Positions 18,619 to 28,900 of a stretch of DNA of 64,000 bases are shown one piece after another. The stretch is taken from assembly GCA_965216365.1 (NCBI GenBank), contig CBDCFT010000081.1, forward strand, positions 116,113 through 180,112, written 5' to 3'. The notes under the pieces were generated by a model. It had not been told where the DNA came from and made no database searches. It saw only the letters and a list, made by a program, of their open reading frames with translations. The position numbers and the translations under genes were made by a program. Position 1 is the first letter of the stretch. Every line of letters starts with the position of its first letter. This stretch comes from CBDCFT01 sp965216365 (GTDB lineage Bacteria; Pseudomonadota; Gammaproteobacteria; Arenicellales; CBDCFT01).

Positions 18619-20271
18619 GTGGAACGTGAATCGATGGAGTTTGATGTGGTTATTGTCGGTGGTGGCCCGTCCGGGTTGTCGGCGGCCTGCCGTTTGATGC
18701 AACTGGCACAGGAGTCCGAACAGGAAATCAGCGTCGTCGTGTTGGAAAAAGGCTCCGAAATCGGTGCGCATATTCTATCCGGTGCAGTAATCGAATCCAC
18801 CGCTCTGGACGAATTATTTCCCGATTGGAAGGATAAAGGTGCACCACTGAACACACCGGTCAGTGAAGATGAGGTGTACTTTTATACCGGCCCAGAAAAG
18901 GCTGTCAAAGTACCCGGCTTTATGATTCCCAAACCCATGCACAACGACGGTAACTACGTTGTGAGTCTGGGCAACATCGTGCGTTGGTTAGGCGAGCAAG
19001 CCGAGGCGCTGGGTGTGGAAATTTTTCCCGGCTTCCCAGCAGCGCAAATCCTGTACAACGACGACGGTAGCGTCAAAGGCGTTGTTACCGGTGATATGGG
19101 TATCTCCGCCAGCGGCGAGCACAAAGACAGCTTCGAACCCGGCATGGAACTACACGCCAAATACACGGTGTTCGCAGAAGGTTGTAGGGGTCATTTAGGC
19201 AAACAACTGATTAAACAATTTAGTTTAGATACCGACAAGTCACCGCAACATTATGGTATCGGTCTGAAAGAGTTGTGGGAAATTGACCCGGCAAAACACA
19301 AACCCGGTCTGGTGGTACACGGAACCGGCTGGCCGTTGTCCGAAAGCAAGTCGACCGGTGGTAGTTTTTTGTATCACCTTGAAGACAACCAGGTCGCAGT
19401 CGGGTTGATTATTGACTTGAATTACAGCAATCCCCATTTGAGTACATTCGATGAGTTTCAACGTTACAAACAGCATCCGACGGTTAAAAAATATCTCGCG
19501 GGTGGAAAACGCATCGCGTACGGCGCGCGCGCCATTACCAAAGGCGGGTTGAACTCATTACCTAAGATGACCATGCCCGGCGCGTTGTTAGTCGGTTGTG
19601 ATGCGGGAACGTTGAATTTCTCCAAGATCAAAGGCACGCATACCGCCATGAAATCCGGCATGGTGGCGGCGGAAACGATTTTTAAGGTACTAAGCTCCGG
19701 TAATCCGGGCGCAACAGAGCTGACCCAGTACAAAGACGCACTCGAGAACTCCTGGGCATACAAAGAACTGTATGCGTCACGCAACTTCGGCCCCGCGCTG
19801 CATAAATTTGGCACTTATGCCGGTGCTGGATTCAATTACATCGATCAGAACTGGTTTGGCGGTCGCATCCCGGTTACTCTAAAAGATGACATCGCCGATC
19901 ACACGACATTACGGCCGGCGAGCGACTGCGCGAAAATCGATTATCCAAAACCGGATAACGAAATCAGTTTTGATAAATCCTCATCGGTATTTTTATCCAG
20001 CACCAATCACGAAGAAGACCAACCGGTGCATCTGCAACTGAGCGATGCCGACATTCCACTCAACACGAATTTAGCGCAATGGGATGAGCCGGCCCAGCGT
20101 TACTGTCCGGCGGGTGTTTACGAGGTACTGGAAGACGGCGGTACACTGCGATTTCAGATTAATGCGCAAAACTGCGTGCATTGCAAAACCTGTGACATTA
20201 AAGACCCGAGTCAGAATATAACCTGGGTAACGCCAGAAGGCGCCGGCGGACCGAACTACCCGAACATGTAG
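18619..20271 (+). CDS. Electron transfer flavoprotein-ubiquinone oxidoreductase
   Basis: 550 aa. It passes electrons from ETF (reduced by acyl-CoA dehydrogenases) to the ubiquinone pool at the inner membrane. The FAD motif VVIVGGGPSGLSAA opens the protein, CDAGTLNFSKIKGTHTAMKS lies mid-protein, and the C-terminal [4Fe-4S] segment is CVHCKTCDIKDPSQNI. GTG 18619 is chosen as start because GAGG lies 8 bases upstream and the family typically begins with ERESMEFDVV; a GTG at 18610 is also in frame. ETF subunits are not in the window. Confidence 0.95.
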   Translation: MERESMEFDVVIVGGGPSGLSAACRLMQLAQESEQEISVVVLEKGSEIGAHILSGAVIESTALDELFPDWKDKGAPLNTPVSEDEVYFYTGPEKAVKVPGFMIPKPMHNDGNYVVSLGNIVRWLGEQAEALGVEIFPGFPAAQILYNDDGSVKGVVTGDMGISASGEHKDSFEPGMELHAKYTVFAEGCRGHLGKQLIKQFSLDTDKSPQHYGIGLKELWEIDPAKHKPGLVVHGTGWPLSESKSTGGSFLYHLEDNQVAVGLIIDLNYSNPHLSTFDEFQRYKQHPTVKKYLAGGKRIAYGARAITKGGLNSLPKMTMPGALLVGCDAGTLNFSKIKGTHTAMKSGMVAAETIFKVLSSGNPGATELTQYKDALENSWAYKELYASRNFGPALHKFGTYAGAGFNYIDQNWFGGRIPVTLKDDIADHTTLRPASDCAKIDYPKPDNEISFDKSSSVFLSSTNHEEDQPVHLQLSDADIPLNTNLAQWDEPAQRYCPAGVYEVLEDGGTLRFQINAQNCVHCKTCDIKDPSQNITWVTPEGAGGPNYPNM

Positions 20272-20389
20272 GTTTGTGACCCGCAAATTAAGGGGTTTTA
20301 TGTTAAGGTAGCCGAAGCGGATACGGGATCCGTTTCAGCCTTGCGTCGGCTTAACCCCAGACGCTTAACTCCAGGTGCATCGTTATTTT

Positions 20390-20563
20390 ATGAGCGATAA
20401 ACACCAACAACTGCCGCCCTTTCTTGGTCGCTTACTGTGCATGATCGGGCTACATGATTTTCGTGTAGTCGATGTGACGTTTGGTTTTGGCAGCGGTGAT
20501 TCGGTGGAAAAAGTGGAATGCCGTCGCTGTGGCGTGGTGACGACACGAGCGGCTAAAGACTAA
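20390..20563 (+). CDS. Small cysteine-pair protein of unknown function (57 aa)
   Basis: From ATG 20390 the product has a hydrophobic LGRLLCMIGLHDFRVVDV part and ends with a CRRC pair (VECRRCGVVTTRAAKD). This looks like half of a zinc-ribbon knuckle and may bind metal as a dimer. It resembles small phage and DUF-type proteins that begin with a cysteine/histidine segment CxxGxH. There is a GTG 15 bases upstream in the same frame. A hairpin with arms GCGGAT and ATCCGT lies about 60 bases before the start. Function unknown. Confidence 0.5.
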   Translation: MSDKHQQLPPFLGRLLCMIGLHDFRVVDVTFGFGSGDSVEKVECRRCGVVTTRAAKD

Positions 20564-20601
20564 CCAGTTTGTAAATTCCGATACTAAGTTCCTATATTAG
20601 T

Positions 20602-20868
20602 CTAAATCCCCATGTTAGAAAGTGTCATCATGATATTGTTCAGTATGCCCGTAGCCCTGGGATGCTCCACTTCCAACTGAAGAATCGTATCCTGTACGTT
20701 CGCCACGACCGTAGCATGATCCTGTGCCTCATCCGGGTTATCTAACCGTTGTTCTAAATCCTTGACCAATTGACCCAGTTTCTCCTTGGCCTTTTCGTTA
20801 TCCGGCTCAAGAGAATCAATCTCGTCGTTGAGCTCCACGAGCAGTTTACGTAATTCAGTATCAGTCAT
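20602..20868 (-). CDS. DUF4404 family protein
   Basis: 88 aa, strongly charged and almost wholly alpha-helical or coiled-coil (ELRKLLVELNDEIDSLEP, AKEKLGQLVKDLEQRL), ending in HPRATGILNNIMMTLSNMGI. This pattern is typical of the DUF4404 family common in gammaproteobacteria. The cellular role is unknown. ATG 20868 is preferred over the in-frame GTG at 20880. No neighbour suggests a function. Confidence 0.75.
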   Translation of the reverse strand: MTDTELRKLLVELNDEIDSLEPDNEKAKEKLGQLVKDLEQRLDNPDEAQDHATVVANVQDTILQLEVEHPRATGILNNIMMTLSNMGI

Positions 20869-20994
20869 TGATGTCGTCACGATTTGAAAATAAGTACGAT
20901 TATAGCTTAACCAAAAACAGTTCGGTGTTGACCCAGGTCACGCTAAACTATAATTCACGCCAACACATATTGGTGAAAAACGCAGAGGGTTGAA

Positions 20995-21333
20995 ATGCAG
21001 GAAATAAGCTGGGACGATTTTGAAAAAGTAGAACTACGTGTGGGAACGGTAATCGATGTACAGGAATTCCCGGAAGCGCGCAAACCGGCCTACAAAATAC
21101 AAGCGGACTTCGGCGGCGATATCGGTGTAAAAAAATCCAGCGCCCAGGTGACCGATCTTTATTCCAAGGAAGAATTGTTGGGAAAACAAATTATCGGGGT
21201 AGTTAATTTTCCGGCAAAACAAATCGGACCGGTACGGTCTGAATTCCTGCTAACGGGATTCCCACAGGAAGATGGCAGCGTCGTACTTGCGCAACCGGAG
21301 CGACAGGTGGAAAATGGCTTGAAGCTGGCTTAG
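20995..21333 (+). CDS. csaA: CsaA-like tRNA-binding domain protein
   Basis: 112 aa, the length of a free-standing OB-fold tRNA-binding domain as in CsaA and the C-terminus of methionyl-tRNA synthetase. Family signatures are FEKVELRVGTV near the start, GVKKSSAQVTDLY, and FPAKQIGPVRSEFLL. CsaA is described as an export-related chaperone; whether this protein has that role or binds tRNA is open. Its 3' half is duplicated at 32571-32765 (about 97 percent identical) and again, more diverged, at 33583-33630, all in the same orientation. It is therefore the left boundary of the accessory block. Confidence 0.9.
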   Translation: MQEISWDDFEKVELRVGTVIDVQEFPEARKPAYKIQADFGGDIGVKKSSAQVTDLYSKEELLGKQIIGVVNFPAKQIGPVRSEFLLTGFPQEDGSVVLAQPERQVENGLKLA

Positions 21334-21376
21334 ATGGGCCTACCGGCCGGACTGATCCAACGTTCCTCGGTAAATT

Positions 21377-22795
21377 CTATTTGCCTCCAAACTTACGGTT
21401 GAATTGTATGCTGATAATATTAATATCCGCGTTTCGGTATATCCCAACCAAACTCCCGCTCGCGAAATTCTCGCTACCCGATGCGCCCGTGATTTTTAGG
21501 ATCTTCGCGTTTTTCGCATCAATATAAGCATAGCCAAAGTCGATACTCGTCTTATTACTTTTTTTATAATTGAAACCGAATGTATACCATGTGCGGTCTT
21601 CATCCGGTAACCGTGGCGTCCTGAGTTCCGCGCTCGGTGTTGGTGTTTGATCGAACGCCATCCCAAATCGGTAGGACCAATGATTATTATGAAAAAAGGT
21701 CACCCCAAATGAGTAGCGCCAGGTGTTTTTCAGACCGAGTGTTAACACTGAGTCGTCCACACCACTGTCGAACTCGATGCGTAACTCGTCCAATTTGCTC
21801 CATCGAGTGTGCGTAATGTCCCACATAATGGCCCACTTCGGATTTAATTGGTGATAGGTGCTCACCGAAATTGTCGCCGGGACCGTAACGTCGACACGAA
21901 TATCATCCGCATCCGGTGGTAAAAGACCAGCCGCCGCTGCAGTTTCCCGAAATTCTGCGACAGCGCCAGGCGATACCGATTCGCTACTCGCATCAGGGCT
22001 GGTGGTGATCCGAGACTTACCCTCTATCACGTGATCTATTTCTGATCTGAATGCGATACCGAAGCGTGTATTATTCCGATGTTTCCATAATAAACCCATG
22101 TTGTATCCCAAACTCCAGTCGTCTCCAATCAGTTCATTTCGACTATCATCTCTAGTCGGTCTAAGACCAACTGCGTGACCCAAAGAACCCGTATCGATGT
22201 TTTGCGTGATATTCACATCAAAAAATTGTGCGTTAACACCAGCCCCTACCGATAACCGATCTGAGACCCTCCAACCAAATGCCGGATTGATGTTAAGGGA
22301 CAGTATCTCCGAGTTATCTGCATGATAGCGACCGGCCCAGCCACGCTTATAGTCACTCGCTAGCCCAAAAGGTGCATTGAGACCCAAGCCAATACTTAAA
22401 CGCGAGTTAACCGGACGAGTACAGTAGGCGTTAGGAACTAATGCGGTTTTTCCCAAGTTACCCCCATCACCACCACCGATAGGCATGCCGCCTAATAACG
22501 GTGACGTAGCTGGCACTGAGGACCGATTGAAATTGCTGGATATTGAGATTAGGTGACCTGCCAGACTCGAGTGTGAAGCTTCCAATTGTGTGAGCGCTGC
22601 AGGGTTATACCAGATCGTGCTGGCATCTTCGTAAACTGCTGCGCCACCGGCAAACGCATTGCCTAATCGCCAAACACTGTTTTCGCTAATCTGAAAAAAG
22701 GCGCCATAAGCCAATCCTGGCAACGCGCTTATAAAAAACACTGAACAAATTATTACTGTTGCACGGAATAATAGTTGCCTGGTCACACTTACCAT
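21377..22795 (-). CDS. OmpP1/FadL/TodX-family outer membrane transporter
   Basis: 472 aa. A signal peptide with hydrophobic core (VIICSVFFISALPGLAYG) is followed by the FadL-type hatch start AFFQISENSVWRLGNAFAGG and the NPAALTQL signature. The rest is alternating beta-barrel sequence rich in aromatic residues. FadL channels carry long-chain fatty acids and hydrophobic compounds across the outer membrane. The gene lies 78 bases downstream of the flavoprotein gene on the same strand, so it may be the last gene of that operon. It would supply a hydrophobic substrate to the FAD enzyme; that link is inference. Confidence 0.92.
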   Translation of the reverse strand: MVSVTRQLLFRATVIICSVFFISALPGLAYGAFFQISENSVWRLGNAFAGGAAVYEDASTIWYNPAALTQLEASHSSLAGHLISISSNFNRSSVPATSPLLGGMPIGGGDGGNLGKTALVPNAYCTRPVNSRLSIGLGLNAPFGLASDYKRGWAGRYHADNSEILSLNINPAFGWRVSDRLSVGAGVNAQFFDVNITQNIDTGSLGHAVGLRPTRDDSRNELIGDDWSLGYNMGLLWKHRNNTRFGIAFRSEIDHVIEGKSRITTSPDASSESVSPGAVAEFRETAAAAGLLPPDADDIRVDVTVPATISVSTYHQLNPKWAIMWDITHTRWSKLDELRIEFDSGVDDSVLTLGLKNTWRYSFGVTFFHNNHWSYRFGMAFDQTPTPSAELRTPRLPDEDRTWYTFGFNYKKSNKTSIDFGYAYIDAKNAKILKITGASGSENFASGSLVGIYRNADINIISIQFNRKFGGK

Positions 22796-22873
22796 ACCGC
22801 TAAATTTAGTTTTTTGTCGGCGCTATTTGAGTCGTACGTTTAAGCTCGATAACCATACGACAGAGAGATGCTT

Positions 22874-25000
22874 TCAACCAACAATCCGGTCGTTCAGCGG
22901 CTTTCCGAGGATAGCGTTCGCACACTGCATCCCGCCCATCACTGCTGCTTCTACGCATCCTGCGTTAAAATCATTTCTGATCCAGTCACCGGTAAGAAAC
23001 AGGTTAGCAAAACCCGATTCGTTTGCTCTAAGCCGATATTGAGTCGATCCCGCCAGTGACATCACGTAGCGCTCGGACGGATCAATATTGGCTCGCCTGA
23101 ACTGTCCCACCATTGATCTTTCGTCGAGTCCGTTGCTGTCCGATGCTGAAGCTTTCGGCCAGAGCGCGCGAATGTCGTGAGTTAGAAACTTTTCGATGAT
23201 GGCATCCAGTTTTGCATATGCCTGCCCTGGTGCCGAGTGGTTCAGCGGATTGTCAATTCCGCCTTGCATGGCGCCACAGAAATAATTGATGCTTTGCGGG
23301 ACTCGTTCGTCTCCCCAACATTCGCGAACCAGTAAGTTTGACATGTCCGCCCAAGTGTTAAGTGGTTCCACATAACTATCCATGATTGGCAAGCGTTGTT
23401 CCGGGGAGTTGTCGGTAATCGGCAAATACGATTCCCAACCAAGACCCTTAAGGTCAAGGGTAAGCCATAACTGTAAGGCTAGAGTTCGAACGGTACCAAC
23501 CTTGTCCACCATCGATCGCCAGCGCTCGTTGTGATTAACTAGCTCGGGGCACAGAAAAGGAATGCTTCCTAGTGAAATTCCAAAAACGACGATGTCAAAG
23601 TCTTTTTCGTAATGAAGGTCATAGTTCTCGACGTCCTTCCAGGGTGTCCAGAACGATTCCAGATTAATGCCTTCTCGCTGCAGTTGATCCCCTTCAACGA
23701 TTTGATTGTAGATTGGATTACTCGGCCAGCACGGCAAGTCAACGCAGCTCACCAATGGATCGTAGTTTTCATTCTTGAGCGTTACCTGACGACCTATGGA
23801 GATTGTCTGAATAAATGACTTGTCTGGCGAAAGGCCGAGGTTGCGTACGCGCTGAAAAAATTTGAAGGTGACGCCTCGAGCTTTCAAAACGTCGTACAGC
23901 GGGGCGAAAATGGTGTCACCCATTCCTGCTTGCATCTTCCAGAATATCGCGCCCTTATAGGTGAAACACATTCGGAAAATCGTTCGAAGGGCGGGACCCG
24001 CGGCAAAATTCGGTTTGTCGATTTCACCGTTTTCATAGGCAAATACAAAGTCGTACAAACCTCGCAGTATTGGATTGCACTTGAGATCCGCGGTTATCTC
24101 CAACGCCCCATTAGATTGCAACCACCATGCGAAATCCATATCGAGGGTATCCAATCCCCCCGGTTTATCCCATATGCGCGCTCGTATGAGACCTCGCATA
24201 ATCGTTGTCCCCATATCGATCAGTAACAATTGACGGCGTATGTCGATGTCATTTTCGGTCAGTTTAGCCAGTTCCCGCCCCAACCAGTGTTCGATACGTT
24301 CCAAAATCGCAAGTAGTAGCTTTAGCCCGGCGGTATCATGATGTTTATCGCCAGCGTGCAATTTCTTGATGGCGTGTCCCAAGGTACTTATCAGCGCCAC
24401 ATCTACATCGTGCGCTACCAGACCTGCATCCAGTTCCAGCTCCTCAACAATGCCCTTCAACCAATGCAAGATGTCATGATGATCGTTTGGCTGTGTGCGC
24501 TTGTAGACTGGCCTCGACTTGTGTACCAACTCGACTAACCACCCCGACAGCATCTCAAAGTAATCCCAAAGCGTTGGCAATTCACCGCCCTCGCCGGGCA
24601 AACTATCATTAGTAGGAAAATCAAACATCCATGGACTCCAGTCTCCGTCGATATGCTCGTCAACGCCTACATAACTATGAGGTTTAAACGCGTCCTCCCA
24701 TGTCGATAAGGGAGCGTTTTTGGGCCGATCAAGCTCGGCATAAGCAGCACGAATCATCTTGAAGGCGTTCTCATAAAATCCAAGCCAGACATGCAACCCG
24801 TGCTCCTCAATCGCACATGTCCTACTTTGCCTGCCACTCGCACCCTTACCACCAAGACGCCAACCCAGTTGATAGACGGTAATGCTCTCAAAGTGTTCGC
24901 GCCAATCGGGATCATTAGTTAGCTCAAAAGCGGTTGTCATCGACCCGACACCGCTGCCGAGGATTGCTACTTTCTTCCGCTTTTGGTTAGGGCTGTTCAT
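22874..25000 (-). CDS. FAD-dependent oxidoreductase, amine-oxidase/phytoene-desaturase superfamily
   Basis: 708 aa, longer than usual for the superfamily (450-550). The N-terminal Rossmann motif is KVAILGSGVGSMTTAFEL and the C-terminal FAD-closing motif is LFLTGDWIRNDFNAGCVEAA. An inserted region of about 150 residues (160-310) is mostly helical. The enzyme probably desaturates or oxidises a large hydrophobic molecule. ATG 24998-25000 has GGGAG upstream and overlaps the stop of the preceding decarboxylase-like gene (TCATGA), giving coupled translation. Regulator, decarboxylase and oxidoreductase thus form one operon. The substrate is unknown; a carotenoid or sterol-like compound is possible. 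Confidence 0.82.
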   Translation of the reverse strand: MNSPNQKRKKVAILGSGVGSMTTAFELTNDPDWREHFESITVYQLGWRLGGKGASGRQSRTCAIEEHGLHVWLGFYENAFKMIRAAYAELDRPKNAPLSTWEDAFKPHSYVGVDEHIDGDWSPWMFDFPTNDSLPGEGGELPTLWDYFEMLSGWLVELVHKSRPVYKRTQPNDHHDILHWLKGIVEELELDAGLVAHDVDVALISTLGHAIKKLHAGDKHHDTAGLKLLLAILERIEHWLGRELAKLTENDIDIRRQLLLIDMGTTIMRGLIRARIWDKPGGLDTLDMDFAWWLQSNGALEITADLKCNPILRGLYDFVFAYENGEIDKPNFAAGPALRTIFRMCFTYKGAIFWKMQAGMGDTIFAPLYDVLKARGVTFKFFQRVRNLGLSPDKSFIQTISIGRQVTLKNENYDPLVSCVDLPCWPSNPIYNQIVEGDQLQREGINLESFWTPWKDVENYDLHYEKDFDIVVFGISLGSIPFLCPELVNHNERWRSMVDKVGTVRTLALQLWLTLDLKGLGWESYLPITDNSPEQRLPIMDSYVEPLNTWADMSNLLVRECWGDERVPQSINYFCGAMQGGIDNPLNHSAPGQAYAKLDAIIEKFLTHDIRALWPKASASDSNGLDERSMVGQFRRANIDPSERYVMSLAGSTQYRLRANESGFANLFLTGDWIRNDFNAGCVEAAVMGGMQCANAILGKPLNDRIVG

Positions 25001-25953
25001 GAGTGTACTCCCGTCACCAACGTGCAATCATCGATTTCGAAATCGAATCGCACCCAGAAGGGAGCCTCAACGGAGAGCGGACCGTCGGGCAAACCCACAT
25101 CGGCGCGAATAGGATGACTCTCGAAATTTTCGAAATCGACTTCGTAGCCCTCGTGGTAAATGCGCGCCCCTTCAAAACGTGTCATCCTTGAATTCACTTC
25201 TTGAATCGCTTGATAACATGCCCGTGTCGGCTCAACACCATCGCGAAACTGCTTTAAAAACGTCATGGGCATTCGTAACTCAACGAGGTCTTCGATAAGA
25301 TGCAATCCCAACTTGATATCGCCGATGAGTCTATGCTCAATGTTGAGTATCCGGACCAGTTCTTCAGCCAATTCCCGTATTGTTTTTAAGCTCACCGACC
25401 CTTGGGACTTCGAAGTATCGTTACGCGTTACACCGATGAGCTTTGCACGCTGTCCTTTGGATGACAGCGAAAACTTGTCTACAACAATTGTCTCTACACT
25501 TAAAGACTCCGGTGCTGCCGGACCCCGAGGAATATCGAACCAGCCAATAGTCTTCGGAAAACCATAGATTTCGCGCCCCATCGCCATGGCGTAAGACAGA
25601 TCGACAACCATATAGGGATGAAACCAAAATAGTTGCTCACGCTCCCGGTCAACCAAAGCGGTCCATACTGCGCCTTCTTTCTCGGGGAAGGACCCCATCG
25701 TATTAAAGGGCGGAAGCACGGAAACTAGAGATTCAATCGTATTGAATACAAACATCACATAATCAGTAAGGGGAACGAAACGATTCGTGACCCCTAGCGG
25801 TTCGTTCAAATAACGATCACAAATGTTACGCTGAATAGTATCGATATTGCCCTTCACCGGAAAACTGAATAACTCAACCCCTTCAGCTGCAAATGGTGCC
25901 GCATATACTTGCTCGCCACCGCGTTGAATATACTTTGGTAGTGGATTGTTCAT
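24997..25953 (-). CDS. Acetoacetate decarboxylase-family protein
   Basis: 318 aa. The family core GREIYGFPKTIGWFDI contains the Schiff-base lysine of acetoacetate decarboxylase, but the next residue, lysine in the clostridial enzyme, is threonine here. The family also includes lactonases and aldolase-dehydratases, so the reaction is uncertain. The protein is longer than classical ADC (about 245 aa) by an N-terminal extension. It overlaps both neighbours by ATGA-type junctions (24997-25000 and 25950-25953), the tightest form of operon packing, so its function is tied to the cyclase regulator and FAD enzyme. Confidence 0.82.
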   Translation of the reverse strand: MNNPLPKYIQRGGEQVYAAPFAAEGVELFSFPVKGNIDTIQRNICDRYLNEPLGVTNRFVPLTDYVMFVFNTIESLVSVLPPFNTMGSFPEKEGAVWTALVDREREQLFWFHPYMVVDLSYAMAMGREIYGFPKTIGWFDIPRGPAAPESLSVETIVVDKFSLSSKGQRAKLIGVTRNDTSKSQGSVSLKTIRELAEELVRILNIEHRLIGDIKLGLHLIEDLVELRMPMTFLKQFRDGVEPTRACYQAIQEVNSRMTRFEGARIYHEGYEVDFENFESHPIRADVGLPDGPLSVEAPFWVRFDFEIDDCTLVTGVHS

Positions 25954-28900
25954 ACTGACGTCATCTCCGTTTTGGTTAGATTTCCTTGCGGTTGGGGATT
26001 ACCGAGCAAATCGTTTGCCTCAATAAGATCGCGTGTATCGAAACCTTCTTCGAAGGCCGTAAACAGCTCAGGCAACGGGCTATTTTTGCGCGTATATCCA
26101 GATCGCCTGAGTAGTCTATGTATACTGCACGCAGCACGTAACTCTAGTGAGCGGGCACCGCATTGATGTGCTAAGTTGAGGGCATGGTTAAACGCTTCAT
26201 AGGCGATTTTGAAATCGTTATTTTCATCGCTTGCCAGAAGTTCACCCTTAATGCGCCACAAATCAATCTCGGAAATTAGTTCGTGATTTTGCTTTGCAAT
26301 TGCAAATCCTCTCTCGAGTGCGCGGGCTGCGTCGTCTTTTTCATTGTTTTCGAGAAGTATTTCAGCCAGCAAACCAAACCAGGTTGGCTGAACCACCCCA
26401 CACCCGATTTGGTCATACATCACAATGCCTTTGCGCATCTCCTCTATGCCAACTGAGGATTCACCGCTTTTAGCACGCGCCCATCCTCTAACGATAATCG
26501 CTGCTGATAGCCAAAAAGGATATGATTGGCTGGTGCAATACTCAATTACGCGCTCGGCAGCGGATTGTGCGGCAACCGGATCACGACGAAATGCGTAGAT
26601 TACAAATCGAAACGCCAGTGCCCAACCCCTTGTGAATGCATGATCTCGGGCTTGCGCCAACTCCCATGCTTGGTCAAGGGCGTTAACAGCGCGATCCGGG
26701 AAACCCAGTTGCCATTGACAGTAAGCTAAATAGCATTTCGCCGCTACACCGGGATCCTGGCCGTAAATCAACGCATTCTTTTGGTGAATTTCAGAATTAT
26801 AAATTTGCGACGACTGATCTAGATGCTCAAATGATTTGCTAAGTTCACCCAACCAATACAAAGAGTTGCCCAATGTCCAATGTGCTTCGACCAACATCGC
26901 TGACTCATCGGTTTGTTCGCCAAGCGCAAGCATTTCCTCTGCAATGGATCTTGACGAATCAAGCTCACCACGTACCAATGAGAATACCCAGGACCCCCAC
27001 AACGCGGGGAAAAGCTGTGGAGAACCACGGTACTTTTGGCACAACTCCCGAGCACGAGAGTACTCTTTGCCGACCGCTGCGGAGGCAAATCCCGTAGATG
27101 CGATTAACGCGGGACCGATAGTTGTACGCAGTGCAAGTTCTCGTTGCTCCCGTTTCTCAACTTCTACAATAAACTCTAATTCTGCAAGCCCACGGCCCAA
27201 ATGCCCGATGGCTTCCTGATTGGCTGATCGCGCTAAAGCGGTCTGACCTGCGAGCAACCAATAGTCAATCGCAATCTCATGCTCCTGAGCCTCGGTGTAA
27301 TGATGGCCCAGCAGTTCAGGTTGTACGGTGGCGATTTCACTTTCGGTTAGGGCTACTGCGACGCGTTTATGCAAGTGCTGACGTTTACGCCTGAGTAGTG
27401 AGTCATACGCCGCGTCACGAATGAGCGCATGCTTAAACTCATAGTTCACTTGGCCATTACTAGACCGAGTGTGAGTGACAATTCCCGCGTCTATCAGAGT
27501 ATCCAATGCATGTTGGAGATCGTCACCTTCCAGTGATGACTCGGCTAACAAAAGATCAAAAGAAAACGTACGACCGATGACTGAGGCGAGCTGAGCGATT
27601 TCTTTTACCGTATTAAGCCGATCAAGACGACCCATCAGCGCGTCTCGAAGGGTCGCGGGAATGTCGGATTCATGCACACCGCTCACCATACCGGCGTTTG
27701 CTTGCTCGACACTTGTGTCGAGCAATGTTCTGGAAAGTTCTTCCAGGAATAAAGGCACACCATCAGTACGAGCAATTAGCTGGTCAACTACTTCTTCGGA
27801 TAAAGGCGTATCACCGAAAATATTTGTTACCAATTCGTGGCAATGTTGCTCAGTCAGCGGTTCGAGTGTCAACGTTGTGAACCTCGGTGCCGTTGCCCAA
27901 GGCGGTGTAAATTCGGATCTAAAAGTCAGCAGCGCAAAAATTTTTGTCGAAGCGATGCGTTCGATTAATTTATCAAGCAGCTCGATAGTGGATGGATCCA
28001 CCCAGTGCAAATCTTCCACGACAAGAAGCAAGGGAGCTTGCATTGACATCTGTTGATACAAATCAGCTAAGGCTTCGAGGGTGCGGCGCCGAAGTTCATT
28101 GGGTGTCAGAGTCGGTACTTCATAGCGTTGCTGTGATTCGAGGTCAACTCCTAGCGCTGTAGCAAGAATCGGAACTAAACTTGTTGAATCTAAATCGAGT
28201 TCGTTGAGTAGGTTCCCCAGCTTTTCAAGCTTGCTGTCTGCTGGCTCGTTTAGACCGTATCCCAACATACGCATAACATGTTCAGTTACTGGGTGAAGAA
28301 CACTATTTACAAAATAGGGCGATCCCAAAAGCAAAACGACGGTAGGATCGTCATCTTGTATGCGATGATAGAACTCACGTACGAGCCTAGACTTGCCGAT
28401 GCCAGGTTCAGCGTTTATGAGCATCACCCGTCCTGTCGTATCGCGGACTTGGTTCCACTGCTCGAGTAATAACCCAAGTTCCTTGTCACGTCCAAATATG
28501 GGTCTATTCACATCAGAGGCATTAGTCGGAATCCGCACCTTGTCTGGTTGCCCTGTCAATTGCCAAGACCGTATCGGTTGATCGAATCCCTCGACAATGC
28601 AGGCGCTAAGACCTCGCCAGTCAAACTTGTCTTCTAGTAAAGCATAGGTAGCTTGCGAAACGATAATCGTGTTTGGTTCGGCGAGGCCTTGTAGACGCGC
28701 CGCGAGGTTAGGGGTCTCTCCGACAACTGCGCGTTCTTCTGATGCCCCTTCACCGATCAAATCACCAACTACAACTATTCCGGTGGCGATGCCAATTCGA
28801 ACCTGAAGATTGAGATCCGGACGCGGTTTTACCGCAGCCATTCCGTCGGTAATGGCAAGACCGGATCTCACGGCACGTTCTGCATCATCTTCATGTGCTT

